This document shows positions 12,062-24,031 of a stretch of 64,000 nucleotides of DNA, piece after piece. The notes beneath the pieces are model-generated. The model worked only from the letters and a program-made list of their open reading frames with translations. It searched no databases and was not told the origin of the DNA. The stretch's first letter is position 1, and each line of letters begins with the position of its first letter. The stretch spans positions 6,076,001 to 6,140,000 of the forward strand of contig JAUZTG010000029.1 of the NCBI GenBank assembly GCA_030734395.1. Reading direction: 5' to 3'. The position numbers and the translations under genes are program-made. The DNA comes from Sarocladium kiliense. Its lineage: Eukaryota > Ascomycota > Sordariomycetes > Hypocreales > Sarocladiaceae.

Positions 12062-13432
12062 ATGGAACGACCAGGCGCTTCAGGCGATAGAGGTGAATCC
12101 TACCAACAATACCTGTCGCAAGCTCTCCAGTCCTTGCAACTCTTCAGCAGAAGCCAGGAAGAACAACATATAAATGAGGCAGTCGCATATGGTCGCAAGG
12201 CGAATGGAATTGCTGCGGATGATCCCACTAATTGGGCTGGCGCCCGAACTGTGCTGGGAGCGATTCTGGTGCAACGCTCGCAATGGAGCAAAGATGTCAC
12301 TGACATCGAAGAGGCCACGAAGATGTGCCGCGGAGCTGTCGAGGCGGTACTAGGATCAGAGGAGCACACTGAAGACACCACAAGCGCCATGTTCACCAAC
12401 CTCGCGACAGCTTTGAGATTGCGCTACCGTCTGTCGTCGCAAGCAAAACATCTCGATGAAGGTCTCGCAATTTTTGAAGAGTTACTTCAGTTCACTGCGG
12501 AGGACTCTTTCAGTCGAAAGCTCTGTCTGCATGCCAAGTCAAGCTTTCTTGACTTTGTCAGTACGGAAACGACGGACCTACAGTACGAGGATCAGGCAAT
12601 TCGAACGGCGCGAGAGGCTCTCGCCATCGAACCCAACACTTCTGTTGCTAGTTCAAGCATGATTCAGCTAGTGTCTCTCTTGGAGAAGCGTCACATGAGA
12701 ACAAAGTCACTGGAAGACTTCCAAGAGACGGTCGATGTTGTTGCACCCGTATTTGCAAGGGACATGCATCCTTCGCACTATAGCGCCGAGGCAGTCCAAA
12801 GTCTGATGGGAAGCCTTTGCGATCTTCATCAGATGCATTTCGAGGCCACAAGCAACATGGAGTCATTGAAGAAAGCCATTGACTTCAACACCAAGCTTGT
12901 ACTTGTGGACAGACGAGAAGCAGACGACCCGAGAAGATCTGCTCTGCTGGTCGTCGGCCTCAAGCAAAAGATTGCTCATTACGTGAAAGCGACAGGAACA
13001 ATGCCTACGGATGTTGACATCGAGCTGCTTCTGAAACGCCCTCAAGTTATGCAGCTAATTCTACCAGACGACTACCCACATCGTGCTAAGTGGCTCAATC
13101 AGACAGCACAACGCATGCGAGATCACTGTCGAGACATCAGCCAGTCAATTCGCATAGCTGAGGTTGCTCTACGGACTAGCATGATGGCTATGGCTGAGAT
13201 AGATCCCGAGCAAGAAGGTTGGGGGGATGTTGATGATGGCTACAGGGAGAGTTGGAAGTTGTGGTCGGACTTGACTGGGAAGATGCCGGAGTTCGGGGTG
13301 AGCGTAATGATGTTCGAAGGCAAAAGAAGTACGTGGCTCCCGCCTGAGATCTCGGAGGACAATGATTTGGGGATAAAGGTACCTTATATGATCAACCCCG
13401 GGAAACTGGATCCCGAGCGCGAAAACTTCTAA
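12062..13432 (+). CDS. TPR-type helical repeat protein, HET neighbour
   Basis: One exon, 456 residues from the first ATG of a frame that is open about 90 nt further upstream, so a small 5' exon is possible. The sequence is almost all helical, with units of the TPR type: INEAVAYGRKANGIAADDPTNWAGARTVLGAIL, IEEATKMCRGAVEAVLG, TSAMFTNLATALRLRY, DQAIRTAREALAIEP. These resemble the tetratricopeptide arrays that precede CHAT domains or sit in fungal NLR-like proteins. No CHAT, NB-ARC or catalytic motif follows; the C-terminus is a short tail (VPYMINPGKLDPERENF). Its function is unknown. Its divergent pairing with a HET-domain gene suggests a sensor or partner role, which is inference. Confidence 0.7.
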   Translation: MERPGASGDRGESYQQYLSQALQSLQLFSRSQEEQHINEAVAYGRKANGIAADDPTNWAGARTVLGAILVQRSQWSKDVTDIEEATKMCRGAVEAVLGSEEHTEDTTSAMFTNLATALRLRYRLSSQAKHLDEGLAIFEELLQFTAEDSFSRKLCLHAKSSFLDFVSTETTDLQYEDQAIRTAREALAIEPNTSVASSSMIQLVSLLEKRHMRTKSLEDFQETVDVVAPVFARDMHPSHYSAEAVQSLMGSLCDLHQMHFEATSNMESLKKAIDFNTKLVLVDRREADDPRRSALLVVGLKQKIAHYVKATGTMPTDVDIELLLKRPQVMQLILPDDYPHRAKWLNQTAQRMRDHCRDISQSIRIAEVALRTSMMAMAEIDPEQEGWGDVDDGYRESWKLWSDLTGKMPEFGVSVMMFEGKRSTWLPPEISEDNDLGIKVPYMINPGKLDPERENF

Positions 13433-15874
13433 CCATGCTTGCGTCCACTTCCCGGAATAAGAATTCCTACATCCGCTGCGGCACTCACAAGTCACTCTCA
13501 CTCTTCAAGAATAATCTCTTGCAATGTACCGTGTGATAGACAAAGTCTGATCCGGTGGAGTCCCGATCGTGTCAAATACTTCCCTCTGCCTCTTGCCCGG
13601 GGCAAGTTCCGGCTCCGTCATTCGTTTATCCTTCTAAGTTGACGCCATTACCAGATACAACCTATAATATCATTTCCAGGGCCATGGACAACAGTTCTCA
13701 AAATTAACCACCCATAGGAAACAGAACAGGCAAGAATGAGCGCGACTCGAGGCTGCTTGGGGAAGAGTGGCACCAGGCCACCTGTTCAACTATGGGCTGG
13801 ACCTCCGACTCGTGCTTGTTCCACCAGTCTCGGATCTTCTCGCCATACCCGAGAGCATTCGGAGCATGGCCTCTGCTGTAGCCACGTGTTCTTTAGTTGT
13901 TTCACGTTGTAGCACTTATGCTGAGGATCGTTGCGAGCGAAGTGACACCTGCTTTGCAGGCGCAATGTCGAGTGGTTGCAGACAAAAAGGAATTCCTCCC
14001 AGGCGCACATCGTGACTGATCTGCCTCACTGGAATGAGGCTGTATTGAGTTAAGACACGTATTGGGATACAGCTATGGAATGGCTTACTGTGCTGTGAGG
14101 ATAGTTGAGGCGGAGCACCTTGAAGGAGACAAGATACCGTGAACCAAAGAAAGTCCTGTCGGAGGATAAGGAATACGTGGCAACGGTCGAGATATGGGTT
14201 GTAAACAGCGTTTTAGCAGTGATACTTCCTCAGTGGCAGTGAAATCTGGGGTCTTATACATACCGAGCCCTCTCCCCGGACTTGGGTCCCTCGATCAAAG
14301 CCATTGGAAGCCACTAAATGACATATCATGTTCTCGGACACACGCATCAAGTTCAATTGCTATTATAAGGCCATATCTTGGTATTGTGCGGGTAGATACT
14401 GAGGGGCACTTGCAGCGCAAAACAGGTCGTGCATTGAGCTAATGTGCGAGCCCGACATTACGGAAATCGAGGAACCGAAGCTCTGACCACGCTTCCTGAT
14501 TGTTGAGAACTGAGGCGCTTGCCTTCAATAGCCCATATCTCAAGTTAAGCAAGACAAAGCAAGCCCGGGGTTGGCCGTAATGTTTGAGTGATGTAAGTCG
14601 GGCGTGAACTAGCATCATTTGACAATCATATGAAGAAAGCCCCACACCTTCACCGAAACCAGAGACATCGGCAGTCTACAGATAAGCGCGTCACCGGCAC
14701 ATGCGCATTTGAAGTCGTACCAACCGTTGGCGTGCGACAGCGATTATGTACTTGAGGAAGGTTCGCGCGTCTGGTCATCGGTCAAATTCGCTGCGATATT
14801 CAGGTGAAAACCGGCAAGGAACAGGATCTTGATCCTGATTTGATTGGAGCTGCACTACTAGTGCATCAGCAACTGCAAGTGGCCGGTCCCAGCAAACAAA
14901 TGATACGCGACCCTTGCACTACAGGAGGTTGAGGACGGGCGGAGACGCGGCAGATCTTGGGTGGGCGACAGATGGTGGGAGGGAGCCGACTAAGTGCAAA
15001 AAGCAGCACGAATCGGGCAGCAATGTGTGAGGTATTTTCTCTCCCATGTATTCTCGACCGAAGTTCCAAATGTGCACTTCTGTTGGCATCATGGGATGAG
15101 AGGATGTGTGATGGAAGACGGCTGAATGGTCAGAAATGAGTTATGTAAGCCAGCATTAAGTAAGCAGGTCATTGGTGAGGAAAGAGCCAAGGGCACGCTA
15201 GCAATCAGTTGCCTTGCGGGGCCGCTGTTGCCTGCGGAAGAACCCCATTTTAGACCCACTTCCCGCTGGAAAACCCATAGCCATTGGTTGCAATCCTCAG
15301 AAGTGAGGCGCCCTGGAGGTTGCCTCGTCGCCTCGACTGCCCGCAAGTGCGTTTTGATTGTCCGCCAGCGGTTTCGATGGTAACTGTCGATGGTTCGCCA
15401 TGGGATTCGCATCTTCCTGCCACAGACGTACTGGGTAGCTCAACAGATGGCGGTCCGAGTCACCACACAACTCGTGACCTTGTCCGCCTGTCTCGACCCG
15501 AGGTGAGGTGAGCTCGCGTTGCTTGGGCTCTTCCTCCGCTCAGAAACCCAACTTTACGCCTCCATTGACTTGACGTACCTTATCGCCTGTCTGACTCCTA
15601 AAGTCGTGACCCTCCCTCGTCATCGCCTGTCTGTCCACGCTTCTTCAACGCCATTCGTGACGCCAGTGGCAAGGGATAACTTCCCTCTCGGTTTTCCTTC
15701 GTGTGTTTTGTTCCTTCCTGATACCGTGGTGTTGCGCCTCTTGCCACAGCACTTACACCGCCAACCCATCGCTGCCTGAACCTTGCTCTCTTCGACCAAC
15801 GGTGGCTCTTCCTTCTGCTACGCCCCGATCCCATCTTGCTTCGTCGCAGAGGCCTTCGTCGCAGAGGCTGTGCC
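13433..15874. other. intergenic plus long 5' flank of zinc-finger gene
   Basis: About 2.4 kb without a supportable gene. The last 350 bp before 15875 are pyrimidine-rich (cgtcatcgcctgtctgtcc..., cttccttctgctac) and probably form the promoter and 5' UTR of the zinc-finger gene. Short frames in the rest look random. Confidence 0.55.
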
Positions 15875-18332
15875 ATGAATGTTGAAGGCTCGGCCACGTC
15901 TGGTCAACATGACCGGGCGTTCAACTCCATGGACATTCACCCCAATAACGATAGCCATGGCGACGTTCAGGTTCACCCACACCAACCATTCCTCACCTAC
16001 AGTACCCAACTTCCGGATCCATACGGGCTTCGGAACTTCTATCAAAGCTCAGGACCTTGGAATCCCCTCGCCGGCGCCGGCCTTGGACAACAGAATGACT
16101 TCGTCGCCCCTTTGACAGAGAATTACCCACCCCCTGGTGCATTGCTATATCGAAGCAAGGAACAGGCTTCAGAATGCGGGACGTCCCAGATTGACGACTC
16201 TGGCTACGCAAGTCGCCTAATCCCAAGTGTGGGCCAGCCTTCTCGAGTTGCGAACGATTTTCCCGACGGAGAGCGACTTGTTGATATCCATCTGGATTCA
16301 GGATCACAGGTGGTACAAACAGGCCTCAATTTGACTGTCCCCAAAGTATCGTCCCGCCCTCGCCCAATCAACGCCAACATCCCATGTCCCCGGTCTGGGT
16401 GCAGAGCCACGATAAAGACAAAGTCAGAGATGAAGTATGTCCCTTGCCTCTCCCAAACAGGGCAGCAAAGTCACTGACAGTTGTCCATAGCAAGCACCTT
16501 CACCGACACGACCAGCCCTTTAGGTGCGAGCTTCCAAACTGCCCGCGGGACCGAGGTTTCAGTACGAAGAACGACCTTCAGCGGCACCAAAGGACTGTGC
16601 ACCAGAAGATGGGCGGCGATGCTCAAACATACTACTGCATCATTGGTGAATGCGGCAAAAAGTCGAGCGCGCCGAAGGCATGGCCAAGAGCGGATAATTT
16701 CCGCCAGCATCTTCACAGAGTCCACAATATAGATAAGAAAGCAGACGATGACTTGACTCCTTTCTTGGGCGTTCCAAACCGACAGCCTCTTAACGAGACC
16801 GCTCAAGAACAACATTCCAACCCGGATCCCAACGCCTTGAACTTTACAGGAATTGGGTCATTTGAGTCGTTTCACAACCTAAAAAGACCGAAAAGACTTC
16901 ACGACTCTGAAATGGTGGAAACTCAACAAGACGAGCCATTACATGGGACGCACCAACCGGACATAGAAGCAGCACAGTGGCAGATACAAGATAGGGAACT
17001 GCTCAACACAGGCGCGGATGGGTCTGAGGATGTCGATGGAGAGATCATCTCGAACACGGACGAACAAGGGATGCGGGCTCTCTGGACTATCCAGCCACCT
17101 ACGCGCCAAGGGACCCTCCGCAGGAGCTCTCGCATACTACAGGCCACATCCGACTTACTTTTGGAAGATATCTCAACGATGGACGAAGTCGAAGCGCCAA
17201 CTAGCCCTTCTTCGATCTGCTTGGATGTCTCAACTTCGGCTGTCAGGCCCGAGATCCAGGAGATCGTGAATGCGTTGCCCGATCTACTTGGTCCAAGACG
17301 TGAAGGGCCAAGCGATGCACAATCGATCGCAGAGGTTCTTCGGAAGTTGGTTCCTTCTGAGACACTGTCAACAGTCGCACAGATTCTATTGGATGGTGCG
17401 CTTCCTGGCACAAGATCAGATATGGGTGACTCAAAGTATCTGTTCTCATGCGGTGAATGTAACAAGAAATTTCCGCGTCAATGCGAGCTCAAGTAAGTGC
17501 TGGTCACCATGATCCGCAAGGAGCACAGCTGATAACTCTATTATAGGAAGCATAAGAAGCGTCATGAGAAGCCGTATGGGTGCACATTCAAGGGCTGCAA
17601 CAAAGACTTTGGTTCCAAGAATGACTGGAAACGACATGAAAGCAGCCAGCATCTCCAACTAGAGACGTGGTCATGTGATTACGAGGGATGCTCGAAGATC
17701 TGTAACCGTCGCGAAAGCTTCAAGAACCATCTGATCAGGGAACACGGCAAGGCACCAGACGCACAACTAGAGCAACAGTTGGAGAAGCGCCGACTTGGTC
17801 GCCATTGCGATCGTCAGTATTGGTGCGGCTTCTGCAAAAAGATCCAGAACATCACGAGCAGCAATGTAAATTGCTGGACGGTGAGATGCGATCATATCGA
17901 CGACCATATTTGTGGGCGCAACAGTCTACCCAAGGTTCCTATGGCGAGTTGGGTATACCTGGAAGATCAATCTCGCCCAGGGACCCCAACTCGAGGAGGC
18001 CGACCTGTCACTGTACCCCATTCTGCGCGGTCGAACAGCGATCTCGACAAGGGCAGCAAGGGTCTGAAACGCAAGAGTGACGGTTTGGAGATGCAGCGAA
18101 CCAAAAAGCAGTTCCAGCCACAGGCCCAGGATGGATGGTTATGTGTAAGTGCATCAAGCACCACATTTGAGTGAACTACCGCTGACACATCCATCAGTGT
18201 TCATGCACCGATTCATGTAACAGTACCCATGTCAACGTTTCTTGCACGAGTTGCGATCATTACCGCTGCTCTAATTGCCAGGCTTTGAGCTTCAATCGCG
18301 GGCGTAAGCAAACGCAGGATGGTTCGGCCTAG
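15875..18332 (+). CDS. C2H2 zinc-finger protein with Cys-rich C-terminal tail
   Basis: Four exons (15875-16434, 16491-17492, 17547-18144, 18198-18332) encode 764 residues; the introns are 53-56 nt. After a disordered N-terminus of about 180 residues come several zinc fingers. One is CPRSGCRATIKTKSEMNKHLHRH, completed across intron 1. Next is CELPNCPRDRGFSTKNDLQRH with H, followed by a degenerate one. After an acidic or Ser/Thr linker a second cluster follows: CGECNKKFPRQCELKKHKKRH (across intron 2), CTFKGCNKDFGSKNDWKRH and CDYEGCSKICNRRESFKNH with H. The last exon adds a dense Cys cluster (CSCTDSCN, CTSCDHYRCSNC). This resembles a metal-binding ending seen on many fungal zinc-finger and RING-type proteins. 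It is likely a nuclear DNA-binding regulator with unknown targets. Confidence 0.85.
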
Positions 18333-18778
18333 GCGGCTGGCGTTCCTGATACTGTTATGACGATGCCTGTTATGAAATACGACTTGATAATGACTTGAGG
18401 ATGATGATTACGTTTCGAAATAAGTCATGAGGGTATGTCGTGGTCCTTGAATCCAGGTGTCCGGAGTTGATTGTATTCCTTTGAGAAGATATCCATGGCC
18501 CTTGGGTGGCAGGTAGAATGTCCTCATTTGTATATGGCTGCACGATGTTACGTTTGGACACATGGCTACGAATAAGACTCTTCCCTCCTTGCTTCCTTGA
18601 AAATTGTCACGCTTATCATGCTTCGTGATATGGATTGGGCTTGGGGCAGAATTACCTTTGAACGTTTCTCAATATACGTGATGCATAGGCATCAGGGTAA
18701 GAAGATGTGCCGCTTGCTTCGATGTGACCAGATAAGAATGTGCTGAACAGTACCATCCTCTCAGTCTGCTTGATCATC
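18333..18778. other. convergent intergenic region
   Basis: 446 bp between two convergent genes. It is AT-richer than the flanks, consistent with 3' UTRs and poly(A) signals. No other feature is visible. Confidence 0.55.
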
Positions 18779-19733
18779 TTAATTCGGCAAGGTCCTTTCT
18801 CCACGAACCAGCACAGCCAGAGTAGTACCCTCTCTCACTTTCGGGGGTTCGGCACCACAAGCCATGAACAACGACGAGATAGCCTGGGAGTGAGTCGTCA
18901 GAGACAAGAAAAAGCCTTGATCCATCTCGAAAAGCTCCTCCAGCTCTTTCTGCTTCCTTGCAACATGCTCAGGATATGTCTCTTCTCTGCCCAGCTGACC
19001 TAGGATATCTTCCTCCGTAACATCGTCGTGGATTCGATACGTCGGCCACTGCTGTTGGATCCAAGATCGAGTGCGGCGTTTGTCGCAGGTGTGCATGGTC
19101 ATGCGCTCGCGGAGCTTTTCACGGACGGTGGGCTGGAAGGGGAGGTTGTGAGAGGCCATGAGAGGGGAGAGGGAGTAGTGGCAGGTTTGGAGGCAGCGAG
19201 AGAGAGGGCTCGTGTAGAGTGTGCTGGGCAGAGGAGCGCCATCTTTGTTGATGGTTTGAAGCCAGAGGGCGCTGAGGTCTTGGGCTTGTTGGACACCTTC
19301 GGGGGTAAGGAAGGCGTCAAACCAGGTCTCGCCGTCAGCACCATCGAGGAGGGACCAGTAACGCTTTGGCTTTCAGTTAGCACTGGATGTTGCGACTAAA
19401 TGAGGGAGGGTGAAGACGCACATCCCACTCTGGAGTGCCAACTTCTTTTTCCTTTTTGTTGTGAAATCCGAAGCCATGCCGGGTCAGGTAGAGGACTTTG
19501 TAGAAGACATTGTCGGTAGACGCTGCATTCAATGACCTCACATGGCGCTCAAAACGAGACCAATCTCGTTTATCATCATCGTCCCCACCATCACCGGGAT
19601 AAAGCCGTGGTATAAGACCGAATTGAGGCTGAGTGGTGACCCGGCCGATGGGTGAGGCGGCTTGGAGTTCTTCGAAGGGGATGAAGTATCCCGGCTCGAG
19701 CGTGAAATTCCATGACTTTGAGGTAGTAGCCAT
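18779..19733 (-). CDS. histidine phosphatase superfamily (phosphoglycerate-mutase-like) protein
   Basis: Two exons (19733-19422 and 19363-18779) give 298 residues across a 58-nt intron with a CTAAC branch site. The catalytic signature LYLTRHGFGFHN (RHG motif, phosphohistidine) is in exon 1. A second-half motif LYTSPLSRCLQTC and an RERMTMHTCDKR segment (cf. the RE..G of the family) are in exon 2. Fungal relatives are usually annotated as Pmu1-type or GPM-family phosphatases of unresolved substrate. The mid-protein acceptor is chosen from two nearby AGs (they differ by two codons) on branch-point distance. An upstream ATG around 19949 would add a long basic extension; I prefer 19733 (MATTSKSWNF). 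The gene is divergent from adenylosuccinate synthetase, 475 bp away. Confidence 0.85.
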
Positions 19734-20208
19734 GTCTTCGCCTTGTTTGTTTACAGATCTTTGAAAGTTTGGCGGCGAAACGATGTGAGTATTACCTAAC
19801 AACAACAGTCGTAGTGCTCGGGTGTTTGGCGGGAGTAAACGCTTGGGAGGAGTCAGACGGTGCCGAGCAAAATAAATGATCAGTTTATTTTGTCGGCCCC
19901 TGCCCCGCGATGCGGCTTTTGGCACTTGCGTGATCGGCGCTGCTGACATAACAGAAACAAGGCTTTATCATTGGCTAGGCCTGGTACATGCCTCGCTTTT
20001 TTGTGATAAGAGCCGATAAGCGGCCCCTCGGCCCCTCCAGACGCAAACACACAGTCACACAGTGGTGCGCAATCTTGTTGCGCACTGTCTCAAACATACG
20101 GGTTGTGTACGGCGGCGTCCGACGGCGGACCTCGAAATTGGCGGACGACTTCTTTTCACCACACGCTTTCCACGATAATTCGATCTGTACGGTTCTTGAG
20201 AGTGCACC
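19734..20208. promoter_or_regulatory. divergent intergenic region, phosphatase / adenylosuccinate synthetase
   Basis: 475 bp serving as upstream region for both genes. No TATA box or unambiguous transcription factor site is evident to me. Confidence 0.45.
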
Positions 20209-22340
20209 ATGGCGACTCTTATCCTTGGAGCACAATGGGGGTAGGTTCATCGCTCCAACGAGGCCGATCTCGGCTCGCTTTTCGAAGTCGCGCGTTCTGT
20301 TCGTCCAGGGTTGACTCTTTGGTTGTAGAGATGAGGGTAAAGGGAAACTCACAGACGGGTACCTGTCCTCCTCGAAGATTCAGCTTTGCGCCCGCGCTGC
20401 CGGCGGTCACAATGCAGGTCATTCGTAAGTATTCGTTGTTCATCCTACATTAGCATTGATCAATCTCGAACTAAATCGTTCTCAGTATTGTTGCCAATGG
20501 CGTCTCCTACAGCTTCCATCTTCTGCCGTCCGGCCTTGTCAACCCGACATGCGTAAGTAGTAGCTTCCGAATGCCGATGCTAGCTCAGAGTTCAATGGTC
20601 CAGGCAAGGTAGCGGGCGAGGAGAGTGAAGAGTTGACAATCTTTGGTACAGATGAACTTGATCGGATCCGGCGTCGTTTTCCACGTCCCCAGCTTCTTTA
20701 AGGAGCTTGCCGAACTCGAAAAGAAGGGCCTTCCCAACGTCCACGACCGAATCTTCGTCAGCGATCGTTGCCAAGTCGACCTAGACCTTCACTGTGCGGT
20801 GGATGGTCTGCAAGAAGTGGAGGTTTGTGCCATACATCTGCTGGAAAAGTGTGTCGTTTCGAGTGTATACTGAAGTGCTGCTCTTAGCTCGGTGAGCGCA
20901 AGATCGGCACGACCGGCCGAGGCATCGGACCTGCTTACAGCACCAAGGCCGGTAGGTACCAATATGGGTCCTTGGAAACGGCATCATCGGCATGGGATCT
21001 AACTTGGTTGCGTAGGCCGAAGCGGCATCCGTATCGCAGAGGTGTTCGACAAAGAACTGTTTGAGCGCAAGATCCGCAAGCTGGCCGATGGATACAAGAA
21101 ACGTTTCGGCGACATGCTTCAGTATGACGTCGAGGAGGAGATTGCAAGGTTCAACGTACGCAGGGCTTCCCATCTGCCGTGTTTATTGACATCTCGAGCC
21201 TGACTCAATGTTTTGCAGGAATACCGCGAGAAGCTCGCTCCCTACGTTGTGGATGCTGTGCCGTTTATCAAGGATGCCCAGGACGGAAACACCAAGATCT
21301 TGATCGAAGGAGCCAATGCTCTCATGGTACGGGTTGCGGCACTTTGCTCAAGTGGAATGAGGCTGACTGCGATTAGCTGGATATTGACTACGGAACCTAC
21401 CCATACGTCACGAGCAGTAACACCGGTTAGATCAACGTGCGCCAAGTATTGCGAAAGTTACTGACTCGACATAGGTCTCGGTGGAATCTTCACCGGTTTG
21501 GCCATCAACCCCATGAAGATTGAGTGCGTACTCTTCACAGCATAGCAGTCAGGTATGGGAGTACTGACTTGATCAATAGCAACATCGTGGGTGTTGTCAA
21601 GGCATACGTAAGCGATCCTCAGACCTCATGACTTAGGCTTGAACAGAGACTAACGAGACCAGACCACCCGAGTCGGCGAAGGTATCTTCAAGACGGAAGA
21701 CCTTGGCGAAGCTGGTACCAAGCTCCAAGAGATCGGTACGGTTGCTTTAAACAACTTCTTGAGATAAGGCGATGAGACTAACTAGGATTAAGGCCGCGAA
21801 TGGGGCGTCAGCACTGGCCGTAAGAGGAGATGTGGCTGGCTCGATCTCGTCGTCGTCAAGTACTCAACGGTGAGATCTCGATCATAAGACCATGAAGGGT
21901 ACCTAACTGACCGTTTGCAGGCCATCAACCACTACAGCGTCCTGAACCTGACCAAGCTTGATGTTCTGGACACCTTTCCCAAGCTCAAGGTACGTTGCGC
22001 GATCTCCAAATGTAGTACGATGACCATCTGAGACATCCCGTCTAACCTCGTGTCCCCGCAGATCGCCATTGCCTACAAGGATCCCGCGACCGGCCAGGAG
22101 ATCCCCAGCTTCCCCGCTGATTTGTCCCTCCTTGAGCGGGCCGAGGTCGTGTACCACGAGATGGACGGCTGGAACAAGCCTACAACGCACGCCAAGACTT
22201 ACTACGACCTGCCAAAGCAGGCGCGTGCGTACATCGAATACATTGAGAACTTTGTTGGCGTCAAGATTGGCTGGATTGGTACTGGTCCTTCGAGAGATGA
22301 TATGATCACGAGGGACGTGAAGCCGATTGGCCAGGCTTAG
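20209..22340 (+). CDS. ADE12: adenylosuccinate synthetase
   Basis: It catalyses GTP-dependent joining of IMP and aspartate to adenylosuccinate, the first committed AMP-branch step. Fourteen exons can be joined in frame: 20209-20240, 20329-20424, 20486-20552, 20652-20822, 20888-20951, 21016-21155, 21219-21326, 21377-21425, 21475-21523, 21580-21607, 21663-21735, 21793-21869, 21921-21989, 22062-22340. They give 433 residues, the same length as yeast Ade12. Visible signatures are the GTP-binding WGDEGKGKLTD at the N-terminus, [66 protein letters not shown] and VGEGIFKTED. The C-terminal GWIGTGPSRDDMI completes the set. All 13 introns are 49-99 nt with GT..AG ends. The intron density is unusual for this window. 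Exon 10 is only 28 nt. Confidence 0.95.
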
Positions 22341-23213
22341 GATAAAGATGTACAGGGGTTGATTTGGGGAGGGAAAAGATGTGGTCTCGAGATCGGATAA
22401 GATGGATTGAAACAATGATTTACTACATATAGAGCACATGCGAGCTAACAGGCCACTTGCATGGCAAAAAGACTAAGACATTCGCTCGTTCTACAACAAC
22501 CTGGCTATGGCCAGTGGCGTGGCGTCCCGTGACTCTGTCTTCAAGGTACCTAACGAGGAACTACGGTCGACGGCGGCTAAGGCATTATCTTCCCTGGATC
22601 GATATGTTGATTGCTAAGTCTGACAAACCGCAGAGGCGCTTCACCTCAGCTCATGGGCCCTCAAGGGACGAGGCGCCAAACATGATGGTGTACGGATCCT
22701 GAGAGTCAAGAGACAGAAGCTGCAGAATGACTAAGTAACCGCGCGGGCCCGCCAACGCCACTAAAACCCGCGAAGCTGTCGGGCATTTAACAGCGACACG
22801 AGGACCGGGATGCAGCCAGCCGGAGACTTTAGAACAGTCAATGCATGCGAATTAAGATGAGCAAAAGTACAAGGCTTGATACCTGAATGATTCGGACATT
22901 AATACGAAATGCTATGTTCTTTCACCAAGGACTGGCTGCGGCAATGCCTGTCTACATGGCCTTCGCTGTAACAGACGTAGTTTCGCTATAGTGGGCTTCT
23001 GTCGGGTACCCGCTTGGATATCCCCATGATGTGGTTCGCCCCTCCGTCCCGCGCGCGCGGACCTTGTAGACATACCAAACCTTACGTCGTCTACCGCCAC
23101 AGGACTTGTGACTTTTTTTGTTTTATTTCTAGCCTTCCCTTTCATCTTGCACTTTGAACTTCTGCTAGATCTCAGAATCCGCTTGCTCTTGATTATATTA
23201 CTGTTACCGAAGA
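22341..23213. other. intergenic, 3' flank of ADE12 and upstream region of hemerythrin gene
   Basis: About 870 bp with no supportable gene. A short GC-alternating tract (ccgcgcgcgcgg, about 23048-23059) is present. The last 100 bp before 23214 are T-rich and pyrimidine-biased, typical of a fungal promoter or leader. Confidence 0.5.
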
Positions 23214-24031
23214 ATGCGCCGTGCTGTCACGAGAGCCACAGCAGCAACGAATCGTCACTCCCGAGCTGTCGCACAGAGCTCTGCTTTTGGACCCTCTTCC
23301 CGGGTCGTCGCGGGTGCTTCGCTTAGACGACGCAACATCGACACTGGTCGCGAGCTTACAGATCTTTTCTTCGTGAGGTCGTTCTCTTCAGAAGCGGCGA
23401 TGGCCTCAACGGGCGACAAGCCGACAGCAGCTGAGGCTTCGGCCAAGGCTGAGAGCAAGGAGGAGCTCCCGCCGCTGTCAGACAGGGACTTCCGCGCCTT
23501 TAACCGCATGGCTGATAAGATGGATCTCTTCGTAAGTTCCTCTTCACTCCTGAAATATCCTATCCTACAAAGAGGATAGACGCTAACACGGGCAAACAGC
23601 ACAACCACTTCCGCCAAACCTGGAACCTCCTCTACAACGCCTGCACAACCAACAAACGCCCCTCCGGCATGACCCTCCGCCAATTCCTCACCACCGGCCT
23701 CTCCTTCGCCGACCAACTAACCGCCCATCACACCATCGAAGAGCGCTACGTCTTCCCGATGCTCGCGACGCGCATGCCGGAGTTCGATCCGAAAAAGGGC
23801 GATCTGGTCAAGCAGCATGAGAAGATCCACGAGGGACTAGACGAGTTTCAGGGGTATCTGCTGCGGTGTAAGCAAGGGGAGGAGGATTTCGAGATGGAGG
23901 GGTTGAGGAGACGGATGGAGGGGTGGGGGAAGGTGCTTTGGGAGCATTTGGATGATGAGGTGAAGGGGTTGGGAGCGGAGAGGATGAGGAGGTTTTGGAC
24001 GAAGGAGGAGATTCAGTCGATGCCGATGTAG
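23214..24031 (+). CDS. hemerythrin HHE cation-binding domain protein, probably mitochondrial
   Basis: Two exons (23214-23531, 23600-24031) encode 249 residues. The metal-ligand pattern of HHE hemerythrin-like proteins is visible: DLFHNHFRQTWNLL, HHTIEERYVFPML (H..H..E), KQHEKIHEGLDEF and LWEHLDDEVKGL. These four helices bind a di-iron (or other metal) centre. The first 60 residues are Arg/Ser/Ala rich with RSFSSEAA before a second in-frame ATG at 23401 (MASTGDKP). The first start therefore gives a mitochondrial presequence and the second a cytosolic form. Fungal HHE proteins are linked to iron, oxygen or NO handling, but no specific role can be read here. The gene is convergent with the Pex11C-like gene. 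Confidence 0.85.
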
